The notes below the pieces were generated by a model. That model was not told the DNA's origin, made no database searches, and worked only from the letters and a program-made list of their open reading frames with translations. From the NCBI RefSeq assembly GCF_000247695.1, contig NW_004624781.1, forward strand, positions 8,462,434-8,526,433: a stretch of DNA of 64,000 nucleotides, written 5' to 3'. The position numbers and the translations under genes are program-made. This DNA comes from Heterocephalus glaber (taxonomy: Eukaryota > Chordata > Mammalia > Rodentia > Bathyergidae). This document shows positions 38,880-50,873 of the stretch, one piece after another. Position 1 is the first letter of the stretch. Every line of letters begins with the position of its first letter.

Positions 38880-41800
38880 TGACAAGGATAAGTCAATACG
38901 TATCAGTTATAACCACTAATGTAATGATGGTCTAAATTCACCAATCAAAAGAAACACGCTAGTAGAATGGATCAAGAACCAAGATCCAACAATATACTGC
39001 GTATAAGAAACACATTTAATTCAAGAACAAATTCATAGAAAGGATGGAAAATAATACTCCATGCTACAGGAACCTGGAAAAAAGAAGGGGTGGCTATTCT
39101 ATTTGCAGACAAAGTGGATTTCAAGCAAAGACTGATTAAGAGAAACAAAAAGGTCACTACATCCTTGCAAAGAGAATAATCCAAGAGGAAGAGATAATAA
39201 TCATAAATATATATGCATCAAATACTAGGGCACCCAACTATATAAAACAAATATTAGCAGACATGAAAAGTGTAATACATAAAAGGCACTAATACAGTTG
39301 TAATGGGAGACCTCAATACTGCACAAACAGATCAGCCAGACAAAAAATCAAAAAAGAAATATCAGAACTGAATCAAACTTTTGAACAAATGGACTTAACA
39401 GATGTCTACAGAGTGTTCCACTCCACAACGTCAGAATACACATTCCTCTCAGCTGTGCATGGGACATTCTCCAAAACAGACCACATACTAGCTCATAGAA
39501 CATGCTTAAGTAAATGCAAAGGAATTGAAATTATCCCACACATATTATCAGACTATAGTACAATGAAATTGGGAATCAATGGTAAAAAAAAAGTCAAGAA
39601 CTTCATGAACACCTGGAAATTAAATAACACCCTCCTAAACAACCAATGCATCACAGATGAAATTAAAGAAGAAATCAGACTGTTTCTACAACTAAGCAAT
39701 AATGCCAGTACAACATAATGGAACTTATGGGACACAATGAAAGCAGTCCTACGAGACAAATTTATAATGATGAATTCCCATATCAGAAAAACATAGCGAG
39801 CTCAAATAAACAACCTAATGTTGACCTTCAAGCTTCTAGAAAAAGAAGAGCAAGTCAAACCCAAAGCTGGTATGAGGGAGGAAATTATAAAGATCAGAGC
39901 AGAAATTAATGCAATGGAGACTAAGAAAACAATACAAAGAATCAATGAATCAAAGGGTTGGTTCTGTGAAAGATTAAGTAAAATTGACAAACCCTTAGCC
40001 AACCTTATCAAAAAAAGGAAAGAAAAGACTCAAATCCATGCAATTAGGAATGAAAAGGATGAAATCACAACAGATTCTGCAGAAATCCAGAAGATCAATA
40101 TCTACTTGGAGAAACTGTCCTGTAATAAGATGGTAAACACAGAAGAAATGGACAGATTCCAAGATACATATGAAATAACCAAAGCTGAATCAAGAAAATA
40201 TTACAATTCTGAGTAAACCAATATCAGCCAATGAAATTGAAGATGTAATTAAAAACCTACCAACAAAGAAAAGCCCAAGCCCTAATGGATTCACTGCTGA
40301 ATTCTACAAGAAATTTAGAGAAGACCTAATGCCACTACTTCTTAAACCCTTTAATGAAATTGAAAGGGAAGCAATACTCCCATATTCATTCCTGGAAGCA
40401 AGCTTACCCTGATACTAAAGAGAAGGATCCAACCAAAATGGAGAATTATAGGCCAATCTCCCTAAGGAACATAGACACAAAACTCCTCAATAAGATTACT
40501 AGCAAACAGAATGCAGCAAATCATCAAGATTATACACCAAGACCAAGAGGTATTCATCCCAGGGATGCAGGGATGGTTCAATATATGCAAATCAATAAAT
40601 GTTATACACTGTATCAACAGAGCGAAGGACAAAAGCCATATGATCCTCTCAGTAGATGCAGAAAAAGCATTTGACAAGGTCCAGCGCCCATTCATGATAA
40701 AAACCCTGAAGAAAATTGGTATAGATGGTCTTTATCTCAATCTGATAAAAGCCATATATGACAAACCAACAGCCAACATAATACTAAGTGGACAAAAACT
40801 GAAACCTTTCACTCTAAAAATCAGGAACAAGACAAGGATGTCCACCACCACTGCTCTTACTCAATATAGTTCTGAAAACATTAGCCAAAGCAATTAGAGA
40901 AGAGAAGGAAATAAAGATAGGAAAGGAAGAAGTTAAATTACCATTATTTGTGGATGGCATGATACTCTAAATAGAAGACCCCAAAAACTCCACCAAAAGA
41001 CCTCTGGATTTAATAACCAAATTCAGTAGTATTGCTGGATACAACATCAACACTCAAAAATCAATAGCATTAAAAAAAAAATCAATAGCATTCCTATATA
41101 CAAATAACAAACTGAGAGGGAAATTAGGAAGACCACACCTTTCACAATAATATTAAAAAATAGGAAATACCTAGGAATCAATCTAACAAAGGAAGTAAAA
41201 GACCTTTACATAAAAAACTACAGTACTCTGAAAAAAGGAGATTGAAGAGGATATCAGAAAACAGAAAGCTATGTACTTGGGGAAGAAAGAATCAATGCAG
41301 TGAGAATGGTTGTACTTTCAAAATTGTTATACAGATTTAATGCAATCACAATCAAAATACCAATAGCATATCTCACAGATTTAGAGAAAACAATCCTAAA
41401 ATTCATTTGGAACCAGAAGTGACTTAGAATAGCAAAAGCAATTTTGGAGGGCTGGGGATTTAGCTCAGTGCTTTTGCCGCCTGCTGCGCAAGCGCAAGGA
41501 CCCAAGTTCGATCCCCGGTACAAAAGAAAAAAAAAAAAAGCAATTTTGCAGAACAAAGGCAAGGCAGAGGGCATCACAATTACTGACTTGAAATTATACT
41601 ACAAAGCTATTGTGATAAAGACAACATGATACTGGCCAAAAGACAGGCCTGAGAATCAATGGAACAGATTAGAAGATGCAGAAACAACTCCAGACATAGT
41701 CAGCCACTTTATCTTTGACAAAGGACCCGAAGGCCTTCACTGGAAGAAAGATAGCTTCTTTAACAAATGGTGCTGGAAAAACTGGCTTTCCTCCTGCCAA

Positions 41801-42750
41801 AGATTAAAACTAGACTCATATCTTTCACCATGCACTAAACTAAATTCGAAATGGATCAAAGATCTAAATATTAAAACAGAAACACTAAGTCTACTGGAAG
41901 ATAGAATAGGTAGAACTCTTGAAGACATTGGTGTAGGCAAAGACTTTATGAACAAAAACCCTGACTACACAGGAAATATCACAAAGAATCAACAACTGGG
42001 ATCTGATCTTATTAAAAAGCTTTTGTACAACAACACAAAAACACCAACAGAGTGAAGAGACAACCCACAGTGTGGGAAAAAGTTTTTCCTCAGACAAAGG
42101 ACTAATATCTAGAATATATAAAGAATTCAAAAAGTCAGAGCCCCCAAATTAAAAAATCCAGTCTAAAAATGGGAATCTAAAATGTATAGAAACTTCTCAG
42201 TGGAAGAAATAGAAATGGCAAATAAAAATAAGAAAAAATGTTCACCATCACTGGTCATTCAAGAGATTCAAGTGATGCTAATTAAAACATCACTGAGATT
42301 CCATCTTACTCCAAAAAGAATGGCTGCTATCAAGAAATCAACTAATAATAAATGCTGGTGGGGGTGTGGGGTAAAAGGAACCCTTCTCCACTGTTGGTGG
42401 GAGTGGGGACTGATGCGAACACTGTGGAAATCAGTGTGGAGATTTCCCAAAAAACTAAAACTAGAGGTTCCATTTGACCCAGCTATTCCCCTTCTTGGTA
42501 TCTTCCTGAAAGAATTAAAAGCATCTTAACTCAGTGATATATGCACACTCATGGTTTATAATGGCATAGTTTGTAATAGCTAAATCTTGGAAATAGCCCA
42601 AATGCCCATCAACCAATGAATGGATAAAGATGATGTGGTTTAAAAAAAAATACAATGGAGTACTACTCTGCCATAAAGAAGGATAAGGTTAGACATTTCT
42701 AGCTAAATGGCTGGACCTTGAGACTATACTCTTAAGTGAAATAAATCAGA
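38880..42750 (+). pseudogene. L1 ORF2 remnant (endonuclease and reverse transcriptase)
   Basis: Order of parts: endonuclease region (38.9-39.6 kb, with FSKTDHILAHRTCLSK), linker and finger (39.8-40.2 kb), reverse transcriptase (40.2-41.0 kb, with [11 protein letters not shown]) and the cysteine-rich C-terminus (42.3-42.5 kb, CWWGCGVKGTLLHCWW). The catalytic F/YADD box reads FVDG at 40947-40958 and a stop follows at 40968-40970. The last cysteine of the C-terminal motif is replaced. Frameshifts separate the pieces, so it is non-functional. Confidence 0.92.
41447..41535 (+). mobile_element. ID-like SINE inside L1 ORF2 with 13-bp target duplication
   Basis: AAAAGCAATTTTG occurs at 41434-41446 and 41536-41548. 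The SINE therefore inserted after the L1. Confidence 0.97.
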
Positions 42751-43155
42751 CATGTGTGTAAATAACGCATCATTTTTCTGGTGTGAGAAACTGAAAGTGT
42801 AAATAAGGACTGAAATATATAATAGATATTGGGAAATGGGACGAAAATGTTCAAATGAGAAGGGGAACAAGGGTAGGCGGGAGGAAGGAAGGGACAAGAA
42901 AAAAAAGGAAAAGGAAAAGCTGGAAACAAAGTTTTGTAATTGAGGGGAAGAAAAGTTGAAGGGAGGGGAGGGGAATGGGGAAAAAAAAGAAGCGAGATAT
43001 ATCATGTACAGATCCCAATTCCCTATGATGAATGTGATCATTATGTATATCTAAAATGTACCAATAAAATTTTTTTTGTAAAGTCATCTCATACCTGAAA
43101 GTTTCCTAAGACTGTCAAGGCCTTCAGTAAAATAAAATGTCTCTGGTAGTGTGTG

Positions 43156-43194
43156 CATACGCGCGCGCACACACACACACACACGCACGCACAA
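43156..43194. repeat. (CG/CA)n microsatellite
   Basis: ATACGCGCGCGCACACAC followed by further CA units, just downstream of the L1. Confidence 0.9.
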
Positions 43195-43709
43195 AGTAAA
43201 GCAAGTGAATAAGGTAAAGCACATGCCAGAAGCAATGCAATTAGAAGCTCCTTAAATTAGCTGTCCATGTGTCTATCCCACATGAGGTTACCAGGTGCCT
43301 GGATGCTCTTGGGGGACAATAGAAAACAAGACAGTCACGTGCCTTCCCTGTGGCAGTTCCACGCTAACAATTCAATTCAACAAACTTTCACTGGGTTTGG
43401 GATTCAGGCACTGGGTGGGTTCCAATTGGGCAAGACACTGTTTTGCTCCTGCGGAAAGGAAAAGTGGACACCAGCCCTAACACAAGGGAATGAGAAGAGG
43501 GGTACAAACCGGAGGGTGGGCTTCGGAGGAAGAGGGATTTAGAAGGTCATCCAGGGAGGTTTCCTTGGCCCTGCAAAGAGCAGGAAGGACAGTTGCAACT
43601 CTGCAGGATGGGATGAGGAGAGTGGTGGTAGGAATCGTTCAAACCAAAGGGCAGAAGCAGGAAACTCCAACCTGGCTACAAAGCGGAAAGTGCACACAGC
43701 AGGCATCGA

Positions 43710-43850
43710 TCAGCTGAGTGAGAATCTGGGTCATGGTTTTAATCTAGCTCTGGCTGTCACCAGCTGTGTGACCCTGGACAAGTAACTTCCCTTCTCTGAG
43801 CCTCAGTTTCCCTATCTCAGAAGTGACCAGGTTGACTGCCAATGACCCTC
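43710..43850 (-). repeat. MIR-type SINE relic
   Basis: CAGCTGTGTGACCCTGGACA, GAGCCTCAGTTTCCCTATC; well preserved. Confidence 0.9.
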
Positions 43851-44824
43851 TGAGCTGCGGTGTTTTCTAATTCTCGCCAGGCGCCAAAGGCAAGAAGAAT
43901 GTGTGTTTTGACTCAGGGAGGGAAGGTCGCGGCTGAGAAAGAGGTCTGAAGCCTGAGGCTCAGGGAAGCGAGGGAGAAGCTACCAGGTGCCGAGCAGCAG
44001 CCCGCAGAGCCCGGGCTCCGAGCGCCTCCCTTTGGTGCCGCCTGGGCCATCCAAGTCACCAGCCACTCCCTGCTGGAGTTCCCAGTCTGGGCTGGTTAGG
44101 GCCGTCCTTCCCATCTGCGAGCCGACTTCGGAAGCCTGGGCGGTTGCAGGGAGCTCCGGGAGCCGCCCCACGGGTGTCCCCAGGCGAGGCTGTGCTCCCG
44201 GGGTGGGGTGAGGGTCTCTCCATATCGGGCGGTAGCCCAGTCCGAAAAGCCACAGGGCGGAGGCCCACACTGGTCGCCTCTCACAGCCAGCACCCCCACG
44301 GCTCAGCCGGAAGCTACCAGAAGGGATCTCTCCTTCCCGGCGGACGGAGTCAGGCCCAGGCCGCCGGGGCTGGCAGAGAGGGCTTCGGACCCGGCTCTGC
44401 ACTTCTGAGATTCTCAGGCTTGCTTGGCTCTCTGGGAGATTTAAAGATCGAATCCCTCGCAGGAGTCTCGGGTTCCTACCCTAAGCCTCTGGAATTGAAA
44501 GACCACTGCACTCGGCTGAATCTGTTTCCACTTCTTTCTCCCCATCACCTCCTCCGCTATGGTCCCCCCCACCCCACCCCAGGAGTTTTTGGCAGAGGGA
44601 AGAGAGGAAGAATTCACTCTTTTGTCAGGAAGGGGTTGTCGGGGAGATGAGGCCGACGCTGGGAGGCTGGGGGTGCAGGAGGCCTGCGAAGCCTGCGGGC
44701 CGGGCGGCTCCAGGATCCTGGCTGGAAGGGGAAGGGTCTAGTCCTGGTCAGACTCCCATCCTCATGGGTGTGGGGCATGGGGAAGAGGGGCACAGAAATA
44801 GTATTTTCCCCAGCAACGGTGCCA

Positions 44825-44905
44825 GGGTGTATAGCACGCGTTATCACTGGAGTCAGCACTCGAGGCTCCGAGAGGACAGTTGATCTGCCCGAGGCCGCAC
44901 AGCAC
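44825..44905 (+). repeat. MIR-like block at the CpG island edge
   Basis: AGGCTCCGAGAGGACAGTTG and GCCCGAGGCCGCACAGCACG resemble the MIR core (GAGAGGTTAAGTAACTTGCCC AAGGTCACACAGC), now GC-enriched. Confidence 0.45.
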
Positions 44906-44949
44906 GGGAGAGGCAAAGCCAGAAAGGACGCCAGGGGTTTCCTGGGCTG

Positions 44950-45171
44950 CGCTCGCCTTCGCCGGTCCTCGGAGGCTGCGCTCGGCCCGTGGGGGAGGCG
45001 CACCCTGGCGGGCCGCGGGGGCTCCGGCAGGGGGCGCCCCGAGCACCGTGCAGCCGGCGCCTGGGACGGGCCCGGCCGCTCCGCCCCTCGCTGCCCCGGG
45101 GCTCCGAGGGCCGGGGACTCAGGCCGAGCGCCGCGCACCCCGCCGCGAGCGTCGCAGCGCAGCCTCCCGCC
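44950..45171 (+). other. DAPK2: Candidate DAPK2 5' non-coding exon
   Basis: The densest part of the island ends in a donor-like CCGCC|GTGAGTAGC at 45172. A second candidate donor is CGGCAG|GTGATA at about 45479. The start of the exon is arbitrary here. A non-coding first exon is expected because the coding exon at 51267 opens with an acceptor. Confidence 0.35.
45024..45037 (+). promoter_or_regulatory. CTCF-like motif
   Basis: CCGGCAGGGGGCGC matches the CTCF core CCASYAGRKGGCRS at 13 of 14 positions. Confidence 0.5.
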
Positions 45172-47262
45172 GTGAGTAGCGCGGCCCGCGGGCCCGACGA
45201 GGGGGGGGGGACCGGGTGCGCGAAAGGCAGCGGCTGGGACACCCCCGGGGCCGAGCCCGGGGCTCTGTCCCCGAGACGCCGTCGCCTCTGTGAGCGGCGA
45301 CCCCGGACGCTCCCTCCGAGCCTGATACTTTGACCCGAAGCCGGTGGGGCGGCGGGCGGAGATGGGAGCCAGACTTCCATCGAGGAGGCCCCCTCGAAGG
45401 GGACAGGCTTGCCCCGAAGGAGGGAGGCTGGGTCTCAGCGTCTGTCGCCACTGCTCTTGCCCTGGCCCTGCCCGGCAGGTGATACTGCAGAGTCTCGCGC
45501 AGTGCGCCTCCTGGGCAGCCGTGCGCCCGGCCGCAGGAGCCGGGTGCCGGCAGCGCTGGACGTGCAGGGTACCAGCTGGTCCCTGCGGGTTGAGGCGGGG
45601 ACCAAGAAGGGCGTCGTGACGGTCCCGAAGTGGGTGTGCGTGGCCCAGGAGCAGCCTTGGGCCGGGCATGAGGGTGCACCGTGGCTAGTGTAGGTCTGGC
45701 GGACCCTACTGTAACTCGGCAACGTGTAAATGAGTTTCTCAGCGCAGGGAGGCGAGCGTCTCTGAGGCCTCACAGGCAGTGGCAAGAGAGGAGTGCGCAC
45801 TGGGCAGAGGCACCCCGATCTCCAGAGCCCAGTGGAGGCAGGGGGGGCTGCTGCACTGCTCCCCCACACTGTGCGCCTACTGCCTGTGCAGTTATTTCGG
45901 GGGAGTCTTGACCGAGGGGGGCTGCTTCTCTCTTACCTGTTTCCCCCAATAACTCGTCTTTGCCACCGACAGGGACCCCACTGATAGCCCAGCAGTTTCC
46001 GCGGGGGGCCTCGGGGCGGGGGCAGGGCTGTGGGGATGTGGCTGGACATATGCTGTTCTCGGGGCAGGTTTCTGGCTGATAGGATGAGACCTGAGCTGAC
46101 CCTGATCACCTCGATTTGGGAGATGTGGGTGAACTCGCCTGCTCCTCAGCCCCAGAGACCCGGCCCAGGACTGGCGGGAGGGCTGTGATGCGGGCCTCCT
46201 CCTGCTGTTGGCAACGTTCTCTGCGGCCGTCCCTAATGCAGGTGCGAGTCCGGAGGTCTTGTATGTTTGGCCCGCACTCCTGCTGGCCTCTGCCTTGCTC
46301 ACCCTGGGTGAGGCAAGCGAGGAACTTGGGAGCTGCCCCGCAGAGTGAGCTGTGAGCAGAGGAGTGAGGACTTGGTGGCTGTAGGTGACTTCCGGGGCTG
46401 GACGCCCCCTCCTGGGTGGTCCCCCAGGACAGGGCTGACTTCTTAAGCCTGCAGGGAGGGGTAGGGTGTCTATCACAGAAGCTCTGGGGCTGCATGGGTT
46501 GGCCCTGTGAGTGTCAGCAAGGGCCTCCCCCTGTCTGGATCTCAGTTTCCTCCATTAGTCAGGCCAGCGGCCTCACCAGACAGCTGTGGTTTCCATCTTT
46601 TGTTTCACAACGAGTTCTTACCCAGTGTGCAGCGTGGCCAGTGTGGAACGACCCTTCCTCACCCTGGGATCCTGAAGCAGAGTCTCCAAATCCCTAAACA
46701 GGTGCCTGAGGTCCCTTCTGTGGTGTCCTAGGAGATGGGCCATCCCCTGGAGAGCTGCCTGGGCTAAGGGAGGTGGCATGAACAGGAATTCTAAGGACTC
46801 CATTAGGAGAAAGGTGGGTGTGGAGATGGCAGCTCTGGACTGACGGCCTGCTCCCTTCGGCACAGGCACAGCCGTGTCCTCCCTGTGCCCTTGAGGTTTT
46901 GGCTTTTCAGGGCCCGAGGGGTGCCTCTGGCCGGGTCCTTCTCTGGGTTCTGGTTGGGGTCTGCAGTTCCACCCTGGAGTTTCTCCTCTTGACTTTCATA
47001 TTTGTAAACTGATCAAGTAGAAATTGATCTTGTGGGTATTAGGAAAGGGCTTCCAGCTGTTGCCAGCTGGTTTACCTCAAGAGGTCTTTGAGTGTGGCCC
47101 TGAGAAAGGAGGCTGGACACTAACTGCAAATCAGCCAGTGTTACAGAGTGCCGCTGTGTGCCATCTGATACAAGGGGACAGAGGTGAGAATGTGACAGTT
47201 GTCTCCACAGGACCTCAAGACAACAGGTTGGAGGGAAGGAACTCATTGATTGGGATTGTCCA

Positions 47263-47860
47263 GTGTGGTAGTCAGCTTTTTGTCACTATCACAGAGTACT
47301 TGAGTTGAACACCGTTGAGGAGGAAAGATGTATTTTGACTCACAGTTTTGGAGATTTCAGTCCGTGGTCAGTGAGCTCCGTTATTGTCCGGGCTGTGGTG
47401 ACACAGAACATTGTGGAGGAGCCAGAAGCAGAGATGCTGAGAGTCAGGGGTTAGGGACAGGATGGACCCTTTTCCAGTGATGCACCTGCTTCCTCCACAT
47501 AGCTTCCCTTCCTGAGAGCCCATTCAGCTGTGATTTCATCAATCGATGAAGACAGTGGCACTGTGACCCAGCCACCTTCCAAAAGCCCCTCCTCTGAAGC
47601 CTTTTGGGGGACTTTTTTTGTGGTAGTGAGGATTGAACCCATTGCCTTCCCATTGAGCTACATCCCTAGCCCATTTTTTATTGTTGACTTTGAGACAGGC
47701 TCTCACTAAGCTGCTAAATTATCCAGGGTGGATTCAAACTTGTGATCTTCCTGGCTCAGCCTCCAAGAGTGCTGGGATCACGAGTGTGTGCTGCCACACC
47801 CAGCTTGGGGGACATTTTTAACCCAAACCATAAGATCTAGGAACTCTTTAAACATTTCAC
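47263..47860 (-). mobile_element. Old MaLR-type LTR split by a B1-dID SINE
   Basis: GGTAGTCAGCTTTTTGTCAC, TATTTTGACTCACAGTTTTGG, TTTCAGTCCGTGGTC and, after the SINE at about 47610-47805, GGGGGACATTTTTAACCCAAAC CATA. This is the antisense layout of a common ERVL-MaLR LTR. Confidence 0.55.
47610..47805 (-). mobile_element. B1-dID SINE
   Basis: GTGAGGATTGAACCCATTGCC, CTACATCCCTAGCCC, TGAGACAGGCTCTCACTAAG, CTGCCACACCCAGCTT. Confidence 0.85.
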
Positions 47861-47864
47861 ATAG

Positions 47865-48460
47865 GTTATCTTCTATGTCCCATAAAGTAGGTATTAATTT
47901 TTAAATTATGTACAATTTTGATTGTACATAAATGTACATCCCATATATCCAGGATACAACCACTCAGATTAAGAAACAAATTTCTCAAGACCTTGAAGCC
48001 TTGCATGTCCCCTTCTCGGTCACCACCCCCCACCAATGGTAACCACTGGTCTGACTCCAACACCATAGATTAGATTTATGGAATCACAAAGTATGTCATC
48101 TTTGGCATCTTGTTTCTTCCATTCGGCTTTGTGTTAGTGAGACTCATCCCTGTTGTAGCAGGGAGCAGTAGTTTGTTAATTCTCATTGCTGTATAATGAT
48201 TCCGTTGTATACATAGACCTCAACTGATCTACCCATTCTTCTATTGATGATCATTTGGTTGTTTCTAATTTTTAGTTATCACTGATAGTGTTGCTGTGAC
48301 CATTCTAGCATGGAACATTCTAGAAAACTACTGTGCGCGTTTCTCCATTTACCCAGCAGTTTTCCAGCATGGTACTGTCCAGTGTGTAATCCTGGGGAGT
48401 GTTGGTGAGTTCTAGTTGGTTCACATCCTCCCCATCAGCAGCCTTTGTCTGGAACACTTT
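47865..48460 (-). mobile_element. Ancient L1 (L1M type) relic
   Basis: CCACTGGTCTGACTCCAACA, TTTGTGTTAGTGAGACTCATC, TGATCATTTGGTTGTTTCTAA and CATCCTCCCCATCAGCAG follow antisense old L1. Confidence 0.65.
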
Positions 48461-48897
48461 TCCATGGAATTAATTTGAAGCTCAGAAATGTTACTTGTGT
48501 TTGATTAAGGACAGTGCATTCCTAAATGGCAGATCTGGGATTTGAACCCAGGCCTCTATGACTGTGGAACCTGTGTTCTTTCCCTCTGAGGTTGACATAG
48601 ACATAAACATAGATTATATTAAGAGCCAGAACGAGGAAAATTCTAACCCTAAAAGTGTATAAAGAACACTTCAGGAGTTTAAAGAAGGAGAGAATTTCCA
48701 TTTGTTGTGAGGGAGGAAGGATCATGGAGCTTGCAGAGCTGGTAGCATTAGCTAGTGCTGGGGCTTGTGGGAAGGGATCAGTTTTGCTAGGTGGACTTTC
48801 TGTAGAAAGGGTCCTGTTTGAGCTAAGGCATGGCAGGGATGGAAATTTTGGGGGGAATCAGAAAGTTCTGCTTTGGTTGTAATATAGGATATGTGGA

Positions 48898-49019
48898 AAC
48901 CGGGCATGATGGTGCATGCCTGTGATTCCTTTGAGGCTGAGGCAAGAGGATCCCTGTGAGTTCAAGGGCAGCCTGGACTACATAGTGAGCCCTTGTCTCA
49001 AAACAAAGAAACAAAAATA
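48898..49019 (+). mobile_element. B1 SINE
   Basis: AACCGGGCATGATGGTGCATG to CTCAAAACAAAG, flanked by GGATATGTGG and GGCTATGTGG. Confidence 0.9.
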
Positions 49020-49629
49020 GGCTATGTGGGAGAGGGAGCTAAAGCTGGAAAGGTGAAATGAGAACAAACTATTGGACCAAGTTTGTCCTTTGGGGGTTCC
49101 CTTACCCCTGCCCCTGGCCAATCAGGAAGTGGAGCCATTTACTGGGCAACTGGGCTTCGAATCCAGTGATGGCAAATGAGGCTGGCCTCTCACCAAGTGG
49201 AAGACCTTAGCTGTTACTGGGACCACTGTCAGGGTTTCTGCCCACAAAATTTTTTGGAGTTTTCTGCTTATGTCTGCCAGTAGCTGTGTGGAATTAGTAT
49301 ACCTGACCCCAATGGTTTCTTTGGAAGAATTTTTTCAGCAAAAAGATGGTGGACAGTGGTCCCACCCTCCCCACTGGCTCGTCTCAGAAGTAGTTTTGCC
49401 AGGATGGTGGGTGAGGGTAGGTCTGGCTTCTGCTTCTGGTCAAGCCAGACTTGCTAGAGAAACCCCAAAACTGTTTCCTGAGAAAGTAACTGAATTGGTT
49501 GTCTCAACGGCGTGGGAAGCCGAGACACAAACAATGCTCTGGAAATGAGTCAAATAATGATCACCCTACGTATGTGTGTGGCAGTTTCTGGCCTTATCAC
49601 AGTGGAACCCCACTCGGAAGCAGGTGTGA

Positions 49630-49710
49630 ATAGGTGACATAGAGGGTGTCATCCCTGTTGACAGAGGAGGGGACTGAGGCCCAGGGAGGGTGCCAACCTG
49701 CTTTGGGCCC
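49630..49710 (+). repeat. MIR-type SINE relic
   Basis: GAGGAGGGGACTGAGGCCCAG GGAGGGTGCC. Confidence 0.55.
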
Positions 49711-50504
49711 CAGTGGGGCTGCTGGGTTGGCCCTTCCCAGTGTCCCATTGTCAGGCCAGTGGGAACCAAGCAGGGAGGGCAGTGTATGATGGGCCATGGC
49801 TGCCAAGACCAGGAGGTGACCCTGAGAGTAAGGGGGCCCTGGCACCAGGCTAGCTCTCTGCCTGGGGGTCTTGGAGATGTGTGTGCCTCCACAGAAGGGA
49901 GGGAGGTGGTAGCATCTGGTTTGTGGGGGACAGAGGTGTGGAGGGAGGGACGAAATGTGTAGGTCCCCTGAGAGTTAGACTAGTTAGGTGTTGGTGATGT
50001 GTCCTTTGGAACGATGGAGGTGAAAATAGTCTTCTGGGGTTCCTGGGGCCTGGGCGTGGTTGGCATCTGATCATCTGGCGGAAGAAGAGCTGTCTGTGGC
50101 AGCCCAAGTGGGCTCCAAGAGGGCTTCACTAAGTATTGACCCCAGGAAGCAGGTCCAGGCTGTTGGCTTTGTCCTTGTGATTGGCCCTGAGGTGCTGCTA
50201 GGTGGCACACAGCTGTCCCAGGAACTGGTGATCCCAGGGGAGATGATACATGATGAGCACACTGCAGGGCTCTCCCTGAGGTGCCCTGAGGGGTCAGAGC
50301 TAACTCCATCCCACAGTGGAGGGAACTGGGGACCCGATGCCAAGCCATGAGGTCGCAGAGTGCATTTTGGACAAAGTGGAATGAGCCCCTCAGGGTCCTG
50401 ACTCCCCGTGCCTGTTGAAGTTTGTCACACTGTTCCTGCCCATCTTGGGGTGATGAGAGAACGTTTGCCAATCCGTCCAGACTCTCAATCCCGGAGTGGG
50501 TGGA

Positions 50505-50715
50505 GGTCATGATAATCCCTCACCTTTGTCAGCATTTAATCATTTACAAGAGTCTCAAGACTTTGACTTGGTTTTTCCAGTATTGGCTCCATTTTGCAGA
50601 TGAGAAGGTTAAGATTGGCAGCTTAACTGTCTCACCCAAGCAAAGCTGGGACTGAATCCGGGATGCCTGACTCAAAAATGAGTGCTTTCATTACTGTACC
50701 TCAGCTGCCTCTCTT
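50505..50715 (+). repeat. MIR-type SINE relic
   Basis: CATTTTGCAGATGAGAAGGTT AAGATTGGCAG, then GGGACTGAATCCGGGATGCC and GCTTTCATTACTGTACCTCAG; nearly complete 3' half. Confidence 0.85.
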
Positions 50716-50829
50716 CCCAGTGGATCCAAATAGCTGAACTTCATCATAGGTCTGTTTCCATGATCTTCTGCAGGTAGATTTGAAGATGTGAAGAGGGCTT
50801 TTTTTCTGTTCCCTTAGTAAATGTGATTT

Positions 50830-50857
50830 GTGCTTGCTTTGCCAGCACATATGCTAA
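50830..50857 (+). pseudogene. U6 snRNA 5'-end fragment
   Basis: GTGCTTGCTTTGCCAGCACAT ATGCTAAA matches the first about 28 nt of U6 snRNA (GTGCTCGCTTCGGCAGCACAT ATACTAAA) with four differences, starting exactly at the U6 5' end. It then diverges and runs into a SINE. Not a functional snRNA. Confidence 0.75.
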
Positions 50858-50873
50858 ACAGATTTGAATTAAG

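Larger units (their letters stand above)
36046..43080 (+). mobile_element. LINE-1, nearly full length, degenerate
   Basis: A 7-kb L1 in sense orientation with a 5'UTR starting near AGATGGC (YY1-like), ORF1 and ORF2 remnants, and a 3'UTR with a purine-rich tract, ATGTACCAATAAA and a short A/T-rich tail. Multiple stops and frameshifts break both ORFs, and at least three SINEs are inserted (36893, 38232, 41447). It lies in the gene-free interval in the same orientation as CIAO2A and DAPK2. No intact protein can be made. Confidence 0.92.
23246..43984. other. Gene-free interval between CIAO2A and DAPK2
   Basis: No exon of either neighbour and no other gene was recognised. It is dominated by transposons, listed separately. 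Stretches in which I recognise nothing: about 24345-25075, 25415-26160, 26270-26590, 32700-33240 and 33650-34380. Confidence 0.7.
43985..45560. promoter_or_regulatory. DAPK2: CpG island, probable DAPK2 promoter
   Basis: GC-rich, CpG-rich sequence peaking at about 44940-45370, upstream of and in sense with the first DAPK2 coding exon. It contains a CTCF-like motif, a MIR-derived block (about 44850-44900) and several donor-like sites. Alternative DAPK2 promoters may exist elsewhere. Confidence 0.65.

Noticed and set aside
39389..40897. L1 ORF2 frames that look like reverse transcriptase genes
   Set aside because: They are fragments of one dead L1 with stops, frameshifts and a broken catalytic box, not a domesticated gene.
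44614..45669. Long minus-strand open frame (351 codons) across the DAPK2 CpG island
   Set aside because: Composition is Pro/Arg/Ala/Gly-rich, as expected of any stop-poor frame in GC-rich DNA. There is no recognisable domain, and several other frames on both strands are equally open there.
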